From assembly GCF_003097235.1 (NCBI RefSeq), contig NZ_QEQQ01000013.1, forward strand, positions 1 through 64,000: a DNA stretch of 64,000 nucleotides, given 5' to 3'. Shown one piece after another: positions 51,744 through 60,769 of the stretch. Under the pieces are notes generated by a model, which searched no databases, was not told the origin of the DNA, and saw only the letters and a program-made list of their open reading frames with translations. Made by a program: the position numbers and the translations under genes. Numbering within the stretch: position 1 is the first letter of the stretch; each line of letters opens with the position of its first letter. The stretch is from Pseudomonas sp. CC120222-01a. GTDB lineage: Bacteria > Pseudomonadota > Gammaproteobacteria > Pseudomonadales > Pseudomonadaceae.

Positions 51744-54086
51744 ATGCGTTGCCCTCGCCTGCTTTCGTCCGCCGCTTTCCCCCTCCTGACTCTGCCGCTA
51801 CTGGTCCATGCCCAAAACCTGGTCGTCTCGCCTGGCGACAACCTGGGCGCCGTGGTGCAGACCCCGGCCATCGACGACTTCAGGATGACCGGCGGGACCG
51901 TGCAATCGCTCAATCAAGGGCAAGGCTACGACACGTTCTACATGTCCGGCGGGCGAATCGTCGGCGCCTTCGAGGATGGCGACCGGGCATTCTTCGCGGG
52001 CGGGCGTATTGGCCGGGTAGACCTCAAACTGGCTGACAACTACTTCGAGATGTCCCAGGACCTGGGCGTTGAAACCCTGATCGACGGCAACCTGGTCAGC
52101 GGCTTCAACAACGACACCATCATCCTTCGCGGCGGCACCATAGGCGGCAACATCAGCACCAGCGGTGGCGACGACAGCATCACCATCAGCGGTGGCAGCC
52201 TGAAAGGCAATGTGCTGGCCAGCTCGGGCAATGATGTTTTGAACTGGTCGGGGGGCACCATCGGTGGGCGGGTCGACATGGGCGTCGGTGACGATCAGGT
52301 CACCATCAGCAACCTCGGCCCGCAAACCCTGAACGTTAACATCGATGGCGGTGCCGGCAACGATCGCCTGCAATTCTTCAACAGCGAGATTGATGGCGGC
52401 GCCCGCTACCTGAACTTCGAGGCCGTCGAACTGAACCAGAACAGCCGCCTGACGTTGAACGATACGCTTACGCTTGGCGATGCTGATACCGGCAGCGGCA
52501 CGCTGACTATCGATGCCAGCAGCACGCTGGCTGCTCGCCAGGGAACAATTGCGCCGTTCACCACGGGGCAACTTGCCAGTGTGCGCAATGTCGGCACGAT
52601 CGACCTGAGCACGGGCAATGACGCCCAGGGCCGCCTGACCATCAATGGCAACTACCAGGGTGACAATGGCCTGCTGCGCGTGAACAGCGTGCTTGCGGGC
52701 GACGATGCAGCATCCGATCGGCTGGTGGTCAGCCAGGGCAGCATCGGCGGCAGCACGCGCCTGGAAGTGAACAATCTGGGTGGCGCGGGTGCCGCCACGA
52801 GTCAGAACGGCATCCAGGTCGTTGAAGCCCGCAATGGCGCCACCAGCAGCGCCACGGCCTTTGTCCAGACTCAGACGCTGTCGGTGGGTGCCTATGACTA
52901 CCGACTGTTCAAAGGCGGTGTGACCGCTGGCAGCGAAAACAGCTGGTACCTGCGCTCGACGCTGGTCGCGCCGCCCGCTCCAGCCCCTGCAACACAGCCT
53001 GGGGAGCCGACGCAGCCAACGGATCCGGGCCAGCCGCCCGTGATCGCCCCGGCCGCTACCCCCCCTGTCGCTGCGCCAGCGCCCGGCCAGCCCGACCTGC
53101 CAGCGCTGGTGCAAGGCGAAAGCCTGCCGCTGTATCGCCCGGAAGTGCCAGTCTATGCCGCAGCCCCACGGGGCGCAGCCATCATCGCCCGCCAGGCACT
53201 GGGCACCTTCCATCAGCGCCAGGGTGACCAGCAATTGCTGAAGGGCGACGGCGCCCTGCCCGCCAGCTGGGGCCAGGCCTACGGCGGCGCGCTGCGCCAG
53301 CAATGGAGCGGTACCGTCAGCCCGAGCCTGGACGGCGACCTGAATGGTTTCAAGGTGGGTCAGGACCTGTACGCCAAGGTCAACGATGACGGCTATCGCC
53401 AGCACATGGGACTGTACATCAGCCACAGCCGCCTGGATGCCGATGTCAAAGGCTTTGCCCTGGCCATGAAGGACCGCAGTGTCGGTGACCTCAAGCTCGA
53501 TGGCGACAGTGTCGGTGGCTACTGGACGCTGGTGGGTCCCCAAGGCGGGTACCTCGACAGCGTGCTGCAATACACCAAGCTCGATGGCCGCGCCCGCTCC
53601 GACCGGGGCGACAAGCTGAACATCGACGGCCACGCCTGGACTGCCTCGCTGGAGACCGGCTACCCGATCAGCCTTTCCGAGCGCTGGGCCCTGGAGCCAC
53701 AAGCCCAGCTGATCGCCCAGAAAGTCTCGCTGGACAGCGCCAATGACAGCGTCTCGCACGTTAGCCACGATGCTCAGGTCGAGCTCATCGGCCGGCTCGG
53801 CGTGCGCCTCGAAGGCGCCTACAACTCAAGCAACGGGCGCCTGTTGCAACCCTACGCACAGCTCAACCTGTGGCATGGCGACGGCGGTCGCGACACCTTG
53901 ACGTTCGATGGGGTGGACACGATCAAGACCGACTACCGCTACACCTCGCTGCAGCTCGAGACCGGCCTGGTCGCCCAGGTCAGCGAGGCGCTGAGCCTGC
54001 ACGGCGGCGTGCAGTACTCAACCAACCTCGACAGCCGCCAGCAGGAAGCCAGTGGGGTGAACCTGGGCGTGCGCTGGCAGTTCTAG
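51744..54086 (+). CDS. Type Va autotransporter with repeat-rich passenger
   Basis: The 780-residue protein has a signal peptide (AAFPLLTLPLLVHAQ), a passenger of about residues 24-410, a Pro/Ala-rich linker (about 412-455) and a C-terminal 12-strand beta-barrel ending in the outer-membrane signature NLGVRWQF. In the passenger, residues about 60-240 consist of eight 20-residue units of the type [ND]-D-x-h-x-h-S-G-G-x-I-x-G, with h hydrophobic. They include sequences close to the RTX calcium motif (GGAGNDRLQ). No protease triad is visible. It probably forms a beta-solenoid on the cell surface, with adhesion as a possible role. Ribosome site GGAGA at 51731. Confidence 0.9.
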   Translation: MRCPRLLSSAAFPLLTLPLLVHAQNLVVSPGDNLGAVVQTPAIDDFRMTGGTVQSLNQGQGYDTFYMSGGRIVGAFEDGDRAFFAGGRIGRVDLKLADNYFEMSQDLGVETLIDGNLVSGFNNDTIILRGGTIGGNISTSGGDDSITISGGSLKGNVLASSGNDVLNWSGGTIGGRVDMGVGDDQVTISNLGPQTLNVNIDGGAGNDRLQFFNSEIDGGARYLNFEAVELNQNSRLTLNDTLTLGDADTGSGTLTIDASSTLAARQGTIAPFTTGQLASVRNVGTIDLSTGNDAQGRLTINGNYQGDNGLLRVNSVLAGDDAASDRLVVSQGSIGGSTRLEVNNLGGAGAATSQNGIQVVEARNGATSSATAFVQTQTLSVGAYDYRLFKGGVTAGSENSWYLRSTLVAPPAPAPATQPGEPTQPTDPGQPPVIAPAATPPVAAPAPGQPDLPALVQGESLPLYRPEVPVYAAAPRGAAIIARQALGTFHQRQGDQQLLKGDGALPASWGQAYGGALRQQWSGTVSPSLDGDLNGFKVGQDLYAKVNDDGYRQHMGLYISHSRLDADVKGFALAMKDRSVGDLKLDGDSVGGYWTLVGPQGGYLDSVLQYTKLDGRARSDRGDKLNIDGHAWTASLETGYPISLSERWALEPQAQLIAQKVSLDSANDSVSHVSHDAQVELIGRLGVRLEGAYNSSNGRLLQPYAQLNLWHGDGGRDTLTFDGVDTIKTDYRYTSLQLETGLVAQVSEALSLHGGVQYSTNLDSRQQEASGVNLGVRWQF

Positions 54087-54706
54087 CGCCGCGCCGCCAG
54101 CAGACCGAGGCCGGCGCAGCCAAGCAGCGAGGCGCTGACCCGGTTGAACAGCCGGCGTGGCCCGGGCTGGCTGAACCAGCGTTGCATATAGGCACCCAAG
54201 CCTGAGTAGATGGCGATCGCAGCCCATTCCAGCAACAGGAACAGCACGCCGAGCCAGAGGAACTGCTCGCTCACCGGCGTGGCGCTGCCAACCGAGACGA
54301 ACTGCGGCAGGAAGGCGGTAAAGATCAGGATGGCTTTCGGGTTGCCCGCTGCCACCCAGAATTCCTGGCGCGCCAGGCGCCATGTGCCGCGCGGGTGATC
54401 ACTGGCCACCACGGCCTCACCGACCGGGGCGCGCCACAGCTGCCAGGCGATGTAGAACAGGTACGCCGCGCCCACCACCTTGATCGCCAGGAACAGGTAC
54501 TCGCTGGTGTGCAGCACCACCGCCAGGCCCATGGCGGCCAGGGCGATCATGCCGCTGAAGGCGAGAATCCGCCCACCACCGGCCACGCAGGCAGTGCGCA
54601 GGCCATAGCGGCTGGCGTTGTGCAGCGACAACAGGTTGTTCGGCCCCGGCGCCATGTTCAGGGCGAAGCAGGCGGGGATGAATAGCAACAGGCTCGACAG
54701 GTCCAT
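54083..54706 (-). CDS. LysE/RhtB family exporter
   Basis: The 207-residue protein has six hydrophobic segments and the family signature MAPGPNNLLSLHNASRYGLR near residue 19, plus NPKAILIFTAFLPQFV. Such proteins export amino acids or related compounds with proton exchange. The 3' end overlaps the autotransporter end by 4 bases. It is divergent from an AraC regulator that probably controls it. A second LysE-type gene lies on the far side of that regulator. Confidence 0.92.
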   Translation of the reverse strand: MDLSSLLLFIPACFALNMAPGPNNLLSLHNASRYGLRTACVAGGGRILAFSGMIALAAMGLAVVLHTSEYLFLAIKVVGAAYLFYIAWQLWRAPVGEAVVASDHPRGTWRLARQEFWVAAGNPKAILIFTAFLPQFVSVGSATPVSEQFLWLGVLFLLLEWAAIAIYSGLGAYMQRWFSQPGPRRLFNRVSASLLGCAGLGLLAARR

Positions 54707-54837
54707 TTTGTTCTCCAGGCAATCAGCCGCTACTGTCGATGCCGTGCAGGGGCCGGGTCAAGGTACAGCCAAGGGCAAAAACTGTACGGTCGCTCGCCCG
54801 GCGCTGCTAAGCTGCCCAGCTGATCGAGGACCCTGTC

Positions 54838-55656
54838 ATGCCCACTGCCCGCTCCCAGCTCTGGCGCGACCCGGCACTGCCCTGGGTGGAAAGCCGCCGC
54901 GCCTGCCATAGCCGCGCCTGCTACAAGGCGCACAGTCACCCAACCTTCTCCATCGGCGCAGTGGATGCCGGCAGCAGCTGTTTCAGCGGGGCTGGCGTAG
55001 AGGAGGAGCGACTGACTCCGGGCACCCTGGTGTTGGTGCCGGCCCAGCGGGTACATGCTTGCAACCCCGAACCCGGCCAGGCCTGGAGCTACCAGATGCT
55101 GCATGTGGATGCCGGCTGGCTGGCACAGTGGCGCCTGGAATCAGGGCTCGCCGCAGCCAGGCCCGGCGCCCCTGCACGGATCAGCCGGGAACCGGCCATG
55201 TACCGTGAATTCTGCGCGTTGAACGACCTGCTCTTCTCTGCCGCGGGCGTCGGCGAGAAGGAAGCGGCGCTGCTGGCATTCCTGGGCGATCACGACTTTT
55301 CGGCGCAACCGGCTTCGCTCGCGGCCCCAGCACCGGTGCTGGGGATGCCGACCTTGCGCGGGCTGATCGAGCACATCGAAGCACAAGACCTGGCACAACT
55401 GAGCCTCGAACGCCTGGCCGGGCAAGCGGGCCTTGGCCGCTATCAGCTGATCCGCGCGTTTCGCGCCGCCACCGGGCTGACACCCCATGCCTACCTGCTC
55501 AACGCCCGGGTCAACCGTGGCCGGCTGCTGCTGCGTGACGGGCTGGCGTTGGCCGAGGTTGCCTACCAGCTGGGGTTTGCCGACCAGAGCCACTTCCAGC
55601 GGGTGTTCAAGGCCCATGTCGGGGTCACGCCGGGGCAGTACCGGCACGCGCAATAA
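54838..55656 (+). CDS. AraC family transcriptional regulator
   Basis: The 272-residue protein has an N-terminal cupin-type sensor (YKAHSHPTFSIGAVDAGSSC, GTLVLVPAQRVHACNP) and a C-terminal AraC DNA-binding domain with two helix-turn-helices (LAQLSLERLAGQAGLGRYQL, and LAEVAYQLGFADQSHFQRVF). It is divergent from one LysE exporter and 61 bases upstream of another, so it probably senses the export substrate and activates both. The 131-base gap to the divergent gene must hold the promoters. Confidence 0.93.
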   Translation: MPTARSQLWRDPALPWVESRRACHSRACYKAHSHPTFSIGAVDAGSSCFSGAGVEEERLTPGTLVLVPAQRVHACNPEPGQAWSYQMLHVDAGWLAQWRLESGLAAARPGAPARISREPAMYREFCALNDLLFSAAGVGEKEAALLAFLGDHDFSAQPASLAAPAPVLGMPTLRGLIEHIEAQDLAQLSLERLAGQAGLGRYQLIRAFRAATGLTPHAYLLNARVNRGRLLLRDGLALAEVAYQLGFADQSHFQRVFKAHVGVTPGQYRHAQ

Positions 55657-55717
55657 TCTTCAATACCTGCGCCACGGCAGCCTCCAGACTGCGGCTTTGC
55701 AACCGAGAAAGCCCACC

Positions 55718-56332
55718 ATGGAGCAGTTCCTGATCGTCGCCCTTGCCCACTTCCTTGCCCTGCTGTCACCGGGGCCGGACTTTTTCCTGGTAGCCCGCAC
55801 CTCGGTAGCGGCAGGTTGGCGCGTTGCCAGTGGCGCCTGCCTGGGCATCGCCCTGGCCAACGGCCTGTTCATTGCCATGGCTTTCGCCGGCCTGGCCATC
55901 CTGCGCGAAGGCAGTCTGCTGTTCATCACCCTGCAACTGGCCGGTGCCGGCTACCTGCTGTACATCGGCCTGCTGTTCCTGCGCCATGCCGGCAAAAGCG
56001 AGTTGACGGCGGTTGCCGGGCCGGGCGCGATAAAGGGTTGGTGGCGTGGCCTGGGCATGGGTTTTCTGTCTGGGGCGCTCAACCCGAAGAACGCGCTGTT
56101 CTACGCCAGCCTGGCCGGCATGGTGGCCAGCAGCAGTGCCGGCTGGAAGTGGCTGTACAGCGTCTGGATGTTCAGCATCGTGCTGCTGTGGGACCTGCTG
56201 GTGGCTGCGGCCATCGGCAATCAACGCCTGCTACGGCGCTTCGCCCATGCCCTGCCGTGGCTGGAACGGGCCTCCGGGGTCATGCTGATGGGGCTGTCTG
56301 TGGCGCTGATCATTCATCTGCTGCCGGGCTGA
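55718..56332 (+). CDS. LysE/RhtB family exporter (second copy)
   Basis: The 204-residue protein starts at ATG 55718. It has six hydrophobic segments and the family signature LLSPGPDFFLVARTSVAAGW near the N-terminus, with GFLSGALNPKNALFYASL in the middle. It exports amino acids or analogues. It is in the same direction and 61 bases downstream of the AraC regulator. Its 3' end overlaps the convergent phosphatase gene by 23 bases. It is not a close copy of the exporter at 54083. Confidence 0.92.
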   Translation: MEQFLIVALAHFLALLSPGPDFFLVARTSVAAGWRVASGACLGIALANGLFIAMAFAGLAILREGSLLFITLQLAGAGYLLYIGLLFLRHAGKSELTAVAGPGAIKGWWRGLGMGFLSGALNPKNALFYASLAGMVASSSAGWKWLYSVWMFSIVLLWDLLVAAAIGNQRLLRRFAHALPWLERASGVMLMGLSVALIIHLLPG

Positions 56333-57005
56333 CCAGGCGCAGGCTGGCGAGGTCCATCAGGCTGAAATGGCCACTGGCCCAGCCACCGGTATCCAGGTGC
56401 CAGACGTTGCCCAGCTGCTTGGCCCGCAACACCGGCGTATGCCCGACCAGCAAGGCGCGCAAGCCTGCCACGCGCTCGGTGTTGCCGTCCTTCAGGCGCT
56501 GGCGCGACCACTGACAGACCTCGCGAACGCCAGGGTCGTCATCGAACAGCAGGCTGTCGCGCAATGCGTTCCAGTCGTTGAACGGGCTGTCGGCGTGCAG
56601 CAAGCCGATCAGGCCGGCATCGGTCTGCACTTCAAGGGCTATCGGCAATTGCAGGAACCGTTCGACGAAGACCGCCTGCCGGTCCCTGGGCATATCGATG
56701 AACCAGCCGCCCCCAGCGGCACGGTACATCTCCATGTCCAGCCGCCCGCCATGCAGGCAAGTGATCGCCAGCGACTCGTGATTGCCCTGCACGGCATGGA
56801 ACCAGGGCTGATCCAACCAATCCAGGCACTCTTCACTGTGCGGCCCGCGGTCGACCAGGTCGCCGACGCTGAACAGCCGGTCCACGGCAGGGTCGAAGCC
56901 TGCTGCATCCAGGCACTGCTCAAGCCGCCGAAAATGCCCGTGGATATCGCCCACGGCCAGGTCGCGCCCCTTGCTGTTGGCGGCTACCCGCCGAAACCGG
57001 CTCAT
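56310..57005 (-). CDS. PPP-family serine/threonine protein phosphatase (PrpA/PrpB-like)
   Basis: The 231-residue protein starts at ATG 57005. It has the three metallophosphoesterase blocks GDIHGHFRRLEQCL, GDLVDRGPHSEECL and GNHESLAI, with downstream histidines in LLHADSPFND and LLVGHTPVL. These bind two metal ions. Enterobacterial PrpA/PrpB of similar length dephosphorylate proteins and affect periplasmic stress signalling. The 5' gap to DUF3016 is 74 bases, divergent. Confidence 0.9.
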   Translation of the reverse strand: MSRFRRVAANSKGRDLAVGDIHGHFRRLEQCLDAAGFDPAVDRLFSVGDLVDRGPHSEECLDWLDQPWFHAVQGNHESLAITCLHGGRLDMEMYRAAGGGWFIDMPRDRQAVFVERFLQLPIALEVQTDAGLIGLLHADSPFNDWNALRDSLLFDDDPGVREVCQWSRQRLKDGNTERVAGLRALLVGHTPVLRAKQLGNVWHLDTGGWASGHFSLMDLASLRLVSPAADE

Positions 57006-57079
57006 TACAATCTTCCTCTGCTGGCGCGCGGCGGCCGGCGTAAAATGGAGCGACACGCAGCCCACCCCGGAGGTGCATC

Positions 57080-57595
57080 ATGCGTAACGCTCTCGTGTGT
57101 GCCGTGCTCATGGCGCTGTCATTCAACAGCATGGCACAAGGCACCCCGCCTGCGCAGGTCGAGGTGCGTTTCGACCACCCGGAAAAATTTCGCGACGCCA
57201 GCCTCGATGGCCCTGGCTATGAACGCGGCGCCGACGCTTACGTGATGAAGACCCTGACCGAATACCTGCAGAAGCTAGGCCAGCGCTACCTGAAGCCTGA
57301 CCAGCAACTGGTCATCGACATTCGCGACATCGACCTGGCCGGCCGTTACGAGCCGTGGCACAGCCAGGCCTACGATGTGCGCTTCATGCGCGACATCACC
57401 TGGCCGACCATCGACCTGAGCTACACCCTGCACCAGCCCGGCAAGCCCGACCAACAGGCCCAGGAGCGAGTCAGCGACAAGATGTACCTGAGCCGCCCAG
57501 GCCGTGCTTCCCACAGCAGCGACCGGCTGTATGCGGAAAAAGCCATGCTCGACGATTGGTTCCGCCAGCGCTTCGGGCCGCATTCGACATCCTGA
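57080..57595 (+). CDS. DUF3016 periplasmic protein
   Basis: The 171-residue protein has a signal peptide (ALVCAVLMALSFNSMAQ) and the DUF3016 pattern: VEVRFDHPEKFRDASLD, LTEYLQKLGQRYLKPDQQL and LVIDIRDIDLAGRYEPW, with PTIDLSYTL and DWFRQRFGP near the end. Family function is unknown. It is divergent from the phosphatase and followed after 78 bases by a nitrilase-family gene. No lipobox cysteine is present, so it is likely a soluble periplasmic protein. Confidence 0.85.
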   Translation: MRNALVCAVLMALSFNSMAQGTPPAQVEVRFDHPEKFRDASLDGPGYERGADAYVMKTLTEYLQKLGQRYLKPDQQLVIDIRDIDLAGRYEPWHSQAYDVRFMRDITWPTIDLSYTLHQPGKPDQQAQERVSDKMYLSRPGRASHSSDRLYAEKAMLDDWFRQRFGPHSTS

Positions 57596-57673
57596 GGCAA
57601 CCCTTTGCTGGTACAGGCGAGTGTGTCGGGGGTATGCTCGGCCCTTCGACCTGTACCAGGGAAGGGACGCACC

Positions 57674-58411
57674 ATGAAACTCTGTGCCGTACAACTGGCG
57701 TCGCGCAAAGGCGACCTGGCCGGCAACCTCGCCCGCCATCTGCGCTGCATCGAGCAGGCCGCGGCACTGGGCGCCGAACTGGTGGTGTTCCCGGAACTGT
57801 CGCTGACCGGTTACGAACCGACCCTGGCGCGCCAGGTGGCCCTGCCGGTGACCTCTGCCCGCCTCGAGCCCTTGCAGGCGCTTTGTGACCAGCTGGCAGT
57901 CAGCGTGGCCGTGGGGCTGCCGCTGCCGACCGCAGAAGGCATTCGCATCGGCATGCCCATCCTGCGCCCGGGCCTGCCGCCCCTGGGGTATGCCAAGCAG
58001 CGCCTGCATGACGATGAGCTGCCGTTCTTCACGCGTGGTGACCAACCCCTGGTGTTCGAATCGGGGGCGCTGCAGATTGCCCCGGCCATCTGCTATGAAT
58101 CGATGTTCATCGAACATGCCGCCCAGGCCCATGGGATGGGGGCCGAGCTTTATCTGGTCAGCGTGGCCAAGACCGCCAAAGGCATACGTGAAGGCAACGA
58201 GCATTACCCGGAGGTGGCGCGCACCTTGGGCATTCCGGTGCTGCTGGCCAACTGCGTCGGGCCGGCCGACAAATTCATCGGTGCCGGCGGCTCGGCAGCC
58301 TGGGACAGCCAGGGCAACCTGCTGGCGGCGCTGGATGACAAGGCTGAAGGCCTGATCCTGCTGGATACCGTCAGCAACCTCGCAATCGGAGTGCCGCTAA
58401 CTGCTGCATGA
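57674..58411 (+). CDS. Carbon-nitrogen hydrolase (nitrilase superfamily amidase)
   Basis: The 245-residue protein starts at ATG 57674. The catalytic triad of the superfamily is visible: glutamate in VVFPELSLTGYEP, lysine in LGYAKQRLHDDE and cysteine in APAICYESMF. It hydrolyses an amide or nitrile bond; the lack of an extended C-terminus suggests an amidase of the omega-amidase or predicted-amidase type. The substrate is unknown. A perfect BIME follows the stop. Confidence 0.92.
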   Translation: MKLCAVQLASRKGDLAGNLARHLRCIEQAAALGAELVVFPELSLTGYEPTLARQVALPVTSARLEPLQALCDQLAVSVAVGLPLPTAEGIRIGMPILRPGLPPLGYAKQRLHDDELPFFTRGDQPLVFESGALQIAPAICYESMFIEHAAQAHGMGAELYLVSVAKTAKGIREGNEHYPEVARTLGIPVLLANCVGPADKFIGAGGSAAWDSQGNLLAALDDKAEGLILLDTVSNLAIGVPLTAA

Positions 58412-58419
58412 AGTGATTG

Positions 58420-58528
58420 CCTGTACTGGCCTCTTCGCGGGCACGCCCGCTCCCACAGGATCTCCACAGATCTGAGGCTTGCACAATACCTGTGGGAGCG
58501 GGCGTGCCCGCGAAGAGGCCAGTACAGG
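58420..58528. repeat. REP pair (BIME) with perfect 40-bp inverted arms
   Basis: Arms 58420-58459 and 58489-58528 are exact inverted copies (starting CCTGTACTGGCCTCTTCGCG), with a 29-base loop. It lies between two convergent genes and probably marks both transcript ends. Confidence 0.93.
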
Positions 58529-58532
58529 TTGT

Positions 58533-59033
58533 TCAGAGATCCAGGGCCAGGCTCTGCCGCCCTTCCAATGCCAGCAGATACTGCTTGGCGGGCAAGCCCC
58601 CGGCAAACCCGGTCAGGCTCCCGGACGCGCCGATCACCCGGTGGCAAGGAGCAATGATCGAGATCGGATTGCGCCCGTTGGCTGCGCCCACCGCCCGCAC
58701 CGCACTGGGGTTGCCGATCTGCCGGGCGATGTCGCTGTAGCTGCGGGTCTCGCCAAAGGGAATGGTCAGCAAGGCCGCCCACACCTGGCGCTGGAATTCG
58801 GTGCCGGCAAAGTCCAGCGCCAGCTCGAAGCGCTGGCGCGTGCCGGCGAAGTACTCGCCCAGCTGGCGCGCCGTTTCGCGCAGCGTCGGGTGAAGATCAT
58901 CGCGGTGCAGCGGGCCAAGCCGCACGCGGTTCTCGCGCTCCTCCTCCCACAGCACGGCGGCGAGTTGCTCGCCGCGCGCCACCAGGGTCAGGGTGCCGAC
59001 CGGAGACGGCATCAACGTAAAGGCGCTGGACAT
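58533..59033 (-). CDS. ogt: Methylated-DNA--protein-cysteine methyltransferase (Ogt)
   Basis: The 166-residue protein has the alkyl-acceptor motif IIAPCHRVIG and the DNA-binding helix-turn-helix RSYSDIARQIGNPSAVRAVG. It transfers methyl or alkyl groups from O6-guanine to its own cysteine and is used once. The protein lacks an Ada regulatory domain. It stands alone, between the BIME and the AMP-ligase gene 78 bases away. Confidence 0.95.
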   Translation of the reverse strand: MSSAFTLMPSPVGTLTLVARGEQLAAVLWEEERENRVRLGPLHRDDLHPTLRETARQLGEYFAGTRQRFELALDFAGTEFQRQVWAALLTIPFGETRSYSDIARQIGNPSAVRAVGAANGRNPISIIAPCHRVIGASGSLTGFAGGLPAKQYLLALEGRQSLALDL

Positions 59034-59111
59034 GTGAGTTTCCTACGGCAAACCAGTTTCAGCGCACTTTAACGTCGCCCGCCCTGCGCTGCATCCGCTT
59101 TCTTGCGCAGG

Positions 59112-60758
59112 TTATCCGGTAAGCAGCGACTGGCGGATCAGCTTCTTGTCGAGCTTGCCCACGCTGGTTTTCGGGATTTGCTCGACACACCGTATTTGCC
59201 GCGGAATCGCCCATTTGTTCAGCTGGCCACTGGCGACAAAAGGCTGCAGATGCTCGGCCAATACAGCCGCATCCAGCTGCCGACCCTCGCGGCAAACCAG
59301 CAGTGCCAGCGGCTGCTCGCCCCATTGCGGGTCCGGCACGCCGATCACCGCCACCGCCTCGACGGCCGGGTGCTGGCTGATCAGGCTTTCCAGTTCAACT
59401 GAGCTGATCCACTCGCCACCGGTCTTGATCACATCCTTGATCCGGTCGCGAATACGCACCACACCCCCTGCATCGACGCAGGCCAGGTCACCGGTGTGCA
59501 GCCAGCCACCGCGCCACAATGCGGCGCCCTGCTCCAGCTCCTTCAGGTAGCCCTGGGTCAACCAGGGCGCGCGTACCACCACTTCACCCAGGTGTTCGCC
59601 GTCGTGAGGCACGTCATTGCCTGCGTCATCGACGATACGCAAGTCCACCAGCACGATCGGCACGCCGGCATTGATGCGCAGCGGCACCTGCTCGGCCATG
59701 GGCAGCGCCAGGTCCTGCGCACTCAGGCGGGTGACACTGAGCAGCGGGCAGCTTTCCGACATGCCATAGCCGCAGTGCACGCGAATGCCGCGGTGGCTGG
59801 CGCGCTGTGCCAGCCCCACGGTCAGCGCACTGCCGCCGAGCAGCATCTTCCAGCCGACCAGGTCGGTGCGCCGGCCCTCGTCGCAGTCGAGCATCATCTG
59901 CAGCACGGTCGGCACGCAGTGCGAGAAGGTCACGCCCTCCTCGCGGTACAGCCGCACCAGGCGGTTGGGCTCGTAGCGCCCCGGATACACCTGCTTGATG
60001 CCCAGCGCCGTGGCCACATAGGGCACGCCCCAGGCATGCACATGGAACATCGGCGTGATCGGCATGTACACATCGCCTTCACGCAACAACGGCTCGCCGC
60101 CGCAGGCCGCCAGGGTGGCCTGCTCGGCCAGGGTGTGCAGCACCAGCTGGCGATGGCTGAAATACACCCCCTTGGGCAGGCCGGTGGTACCGGTGGTGTA
60201 GAACAGCGTGGCCAGCGAGTGTTCGTCGAAGTCGGGGAAGTCGAAGCGGGTACCCGCCGCGCCGAGCAGCGCTTCGTACTCGCCCAGCGTGGGCAGGGCC
60301 GGCTGGTCGCAGGCGCCATCGCTGAGGCGGATGAAGCCTTGCACGGTCGGCAGCGCCTCGCGCAGCTGCTCCATCAGCGGCAGAAAGTCATCATGCACCA
60401 GCACCAGCCGGTCTTCGGCATGGTTCATGGTGTAGCGGACCTGCTCGGCGGATAACCGCACGTTGACGGTGTGCAGCACCGCACCGAGCATCGGCACGGC
60501 GAAGAAGCACTCCAGGGCGCGGTGGCTGTCCCAATCAAGCAAGGCGACGGTGTCGCCAGGCCTGACCCCGGCCTCGCTGAGCACATTGGCCAGGCGCTGG
60601 ATGCGCTCGACCAGCGTCGTGTAGCTGTAGCGCAACTTGTCGGCGTAGACGATTTCCTGGTTCGGCTGGTAGCGCACGCCCGACAACAGCAGGCGCTTGA
60701 TCAGCAGCGGGTAGCCATAGGCCTGTTCGGCGGCCGGCATGATACGGGTGGTGGTCAT
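59112..60758 (-). CDS. AMP-dependent fatty acyl-CoA ligase (AlkK/FadD-like)
   Basis: The 548-residue protein starts at ATG 60758 with AAGGA upstream. It has the AMP-binding motif LFYTTGTTGLPKGVYFSHRQ, FHVHAWGVPY, GYGMSESCPLLS and the C-terminal hinge GGWLHTGDL, DRIKDVIKTGGEWIS, plus the lysine near the end (PKTSVGKLDKK). It activates medium- or long-chain acids to acyl-CoA. It follows the acyl-CoA dehydrogenase gene by 11 bases, in one operon with an MMPL transporter, so it may supply or recycle an exported lipid. Confidence 0.92.
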   Translation of the reverse strand: MTTTRIMPAAEQAYGYPLLIKRLLLSGVRYQPNQEIVYADKLRYSYTTLVERIQRLANVLSEAGVRPGDTVALLDWDSHRALECFFAVPMLGAVLHTVNVRLSAEQVRYTMNHAEDRLVLVHDDFLPLMEQLREALPTVQGFIRLSDGACDQPALPTLGEYEALLGAAGTRFDFPDFDEHSLATLFYTTGTTGLPKGVYFSHRQLVLHTLAEQATLAACGGEPLLREGDVYMPITPMFHVHAWGVPYVATALGIKQVYPGRYEPNRLVRLYREEGVTFSHCVPTVLQMMLDCDEGRRTDLVGWKMLLGGSALTVGLAQRASHRGIRVHCGYGMSESCPLLSVTRLSAQDLALPMAEQVPLRINAGVPIVLVDLRIVDDAGNDVPHDGEHLGEVVVRAPWLTQGYLKELEQGAALWRGGWLHTGDLACVDAGGVVRIRDRIKDVIKTGGEWISSVELESLISQHPAVEAVAVIGVPDPQWGEQPLALLVCREGRQLDAAVLAEHLQPFVASGQLNKWAIPRQIRCVEQIPKTSVGKLDKKLIRQSLLTG

Positions 60759-60769
60759 CGCGGCATCCT

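Noticed and set aside
51798..53768. Minus-strand frame of 656 codons opposite the autotransporter
   Set aside because: Shadow frame; the plus-strand autotransporter has a signal peptide, repeats and barrel.
54838..55656. AraC gene as BenR
   Set aside because: It lacks the XylS-type length (about 320 residues) and N-terminal features and stands between two LysE exporters.
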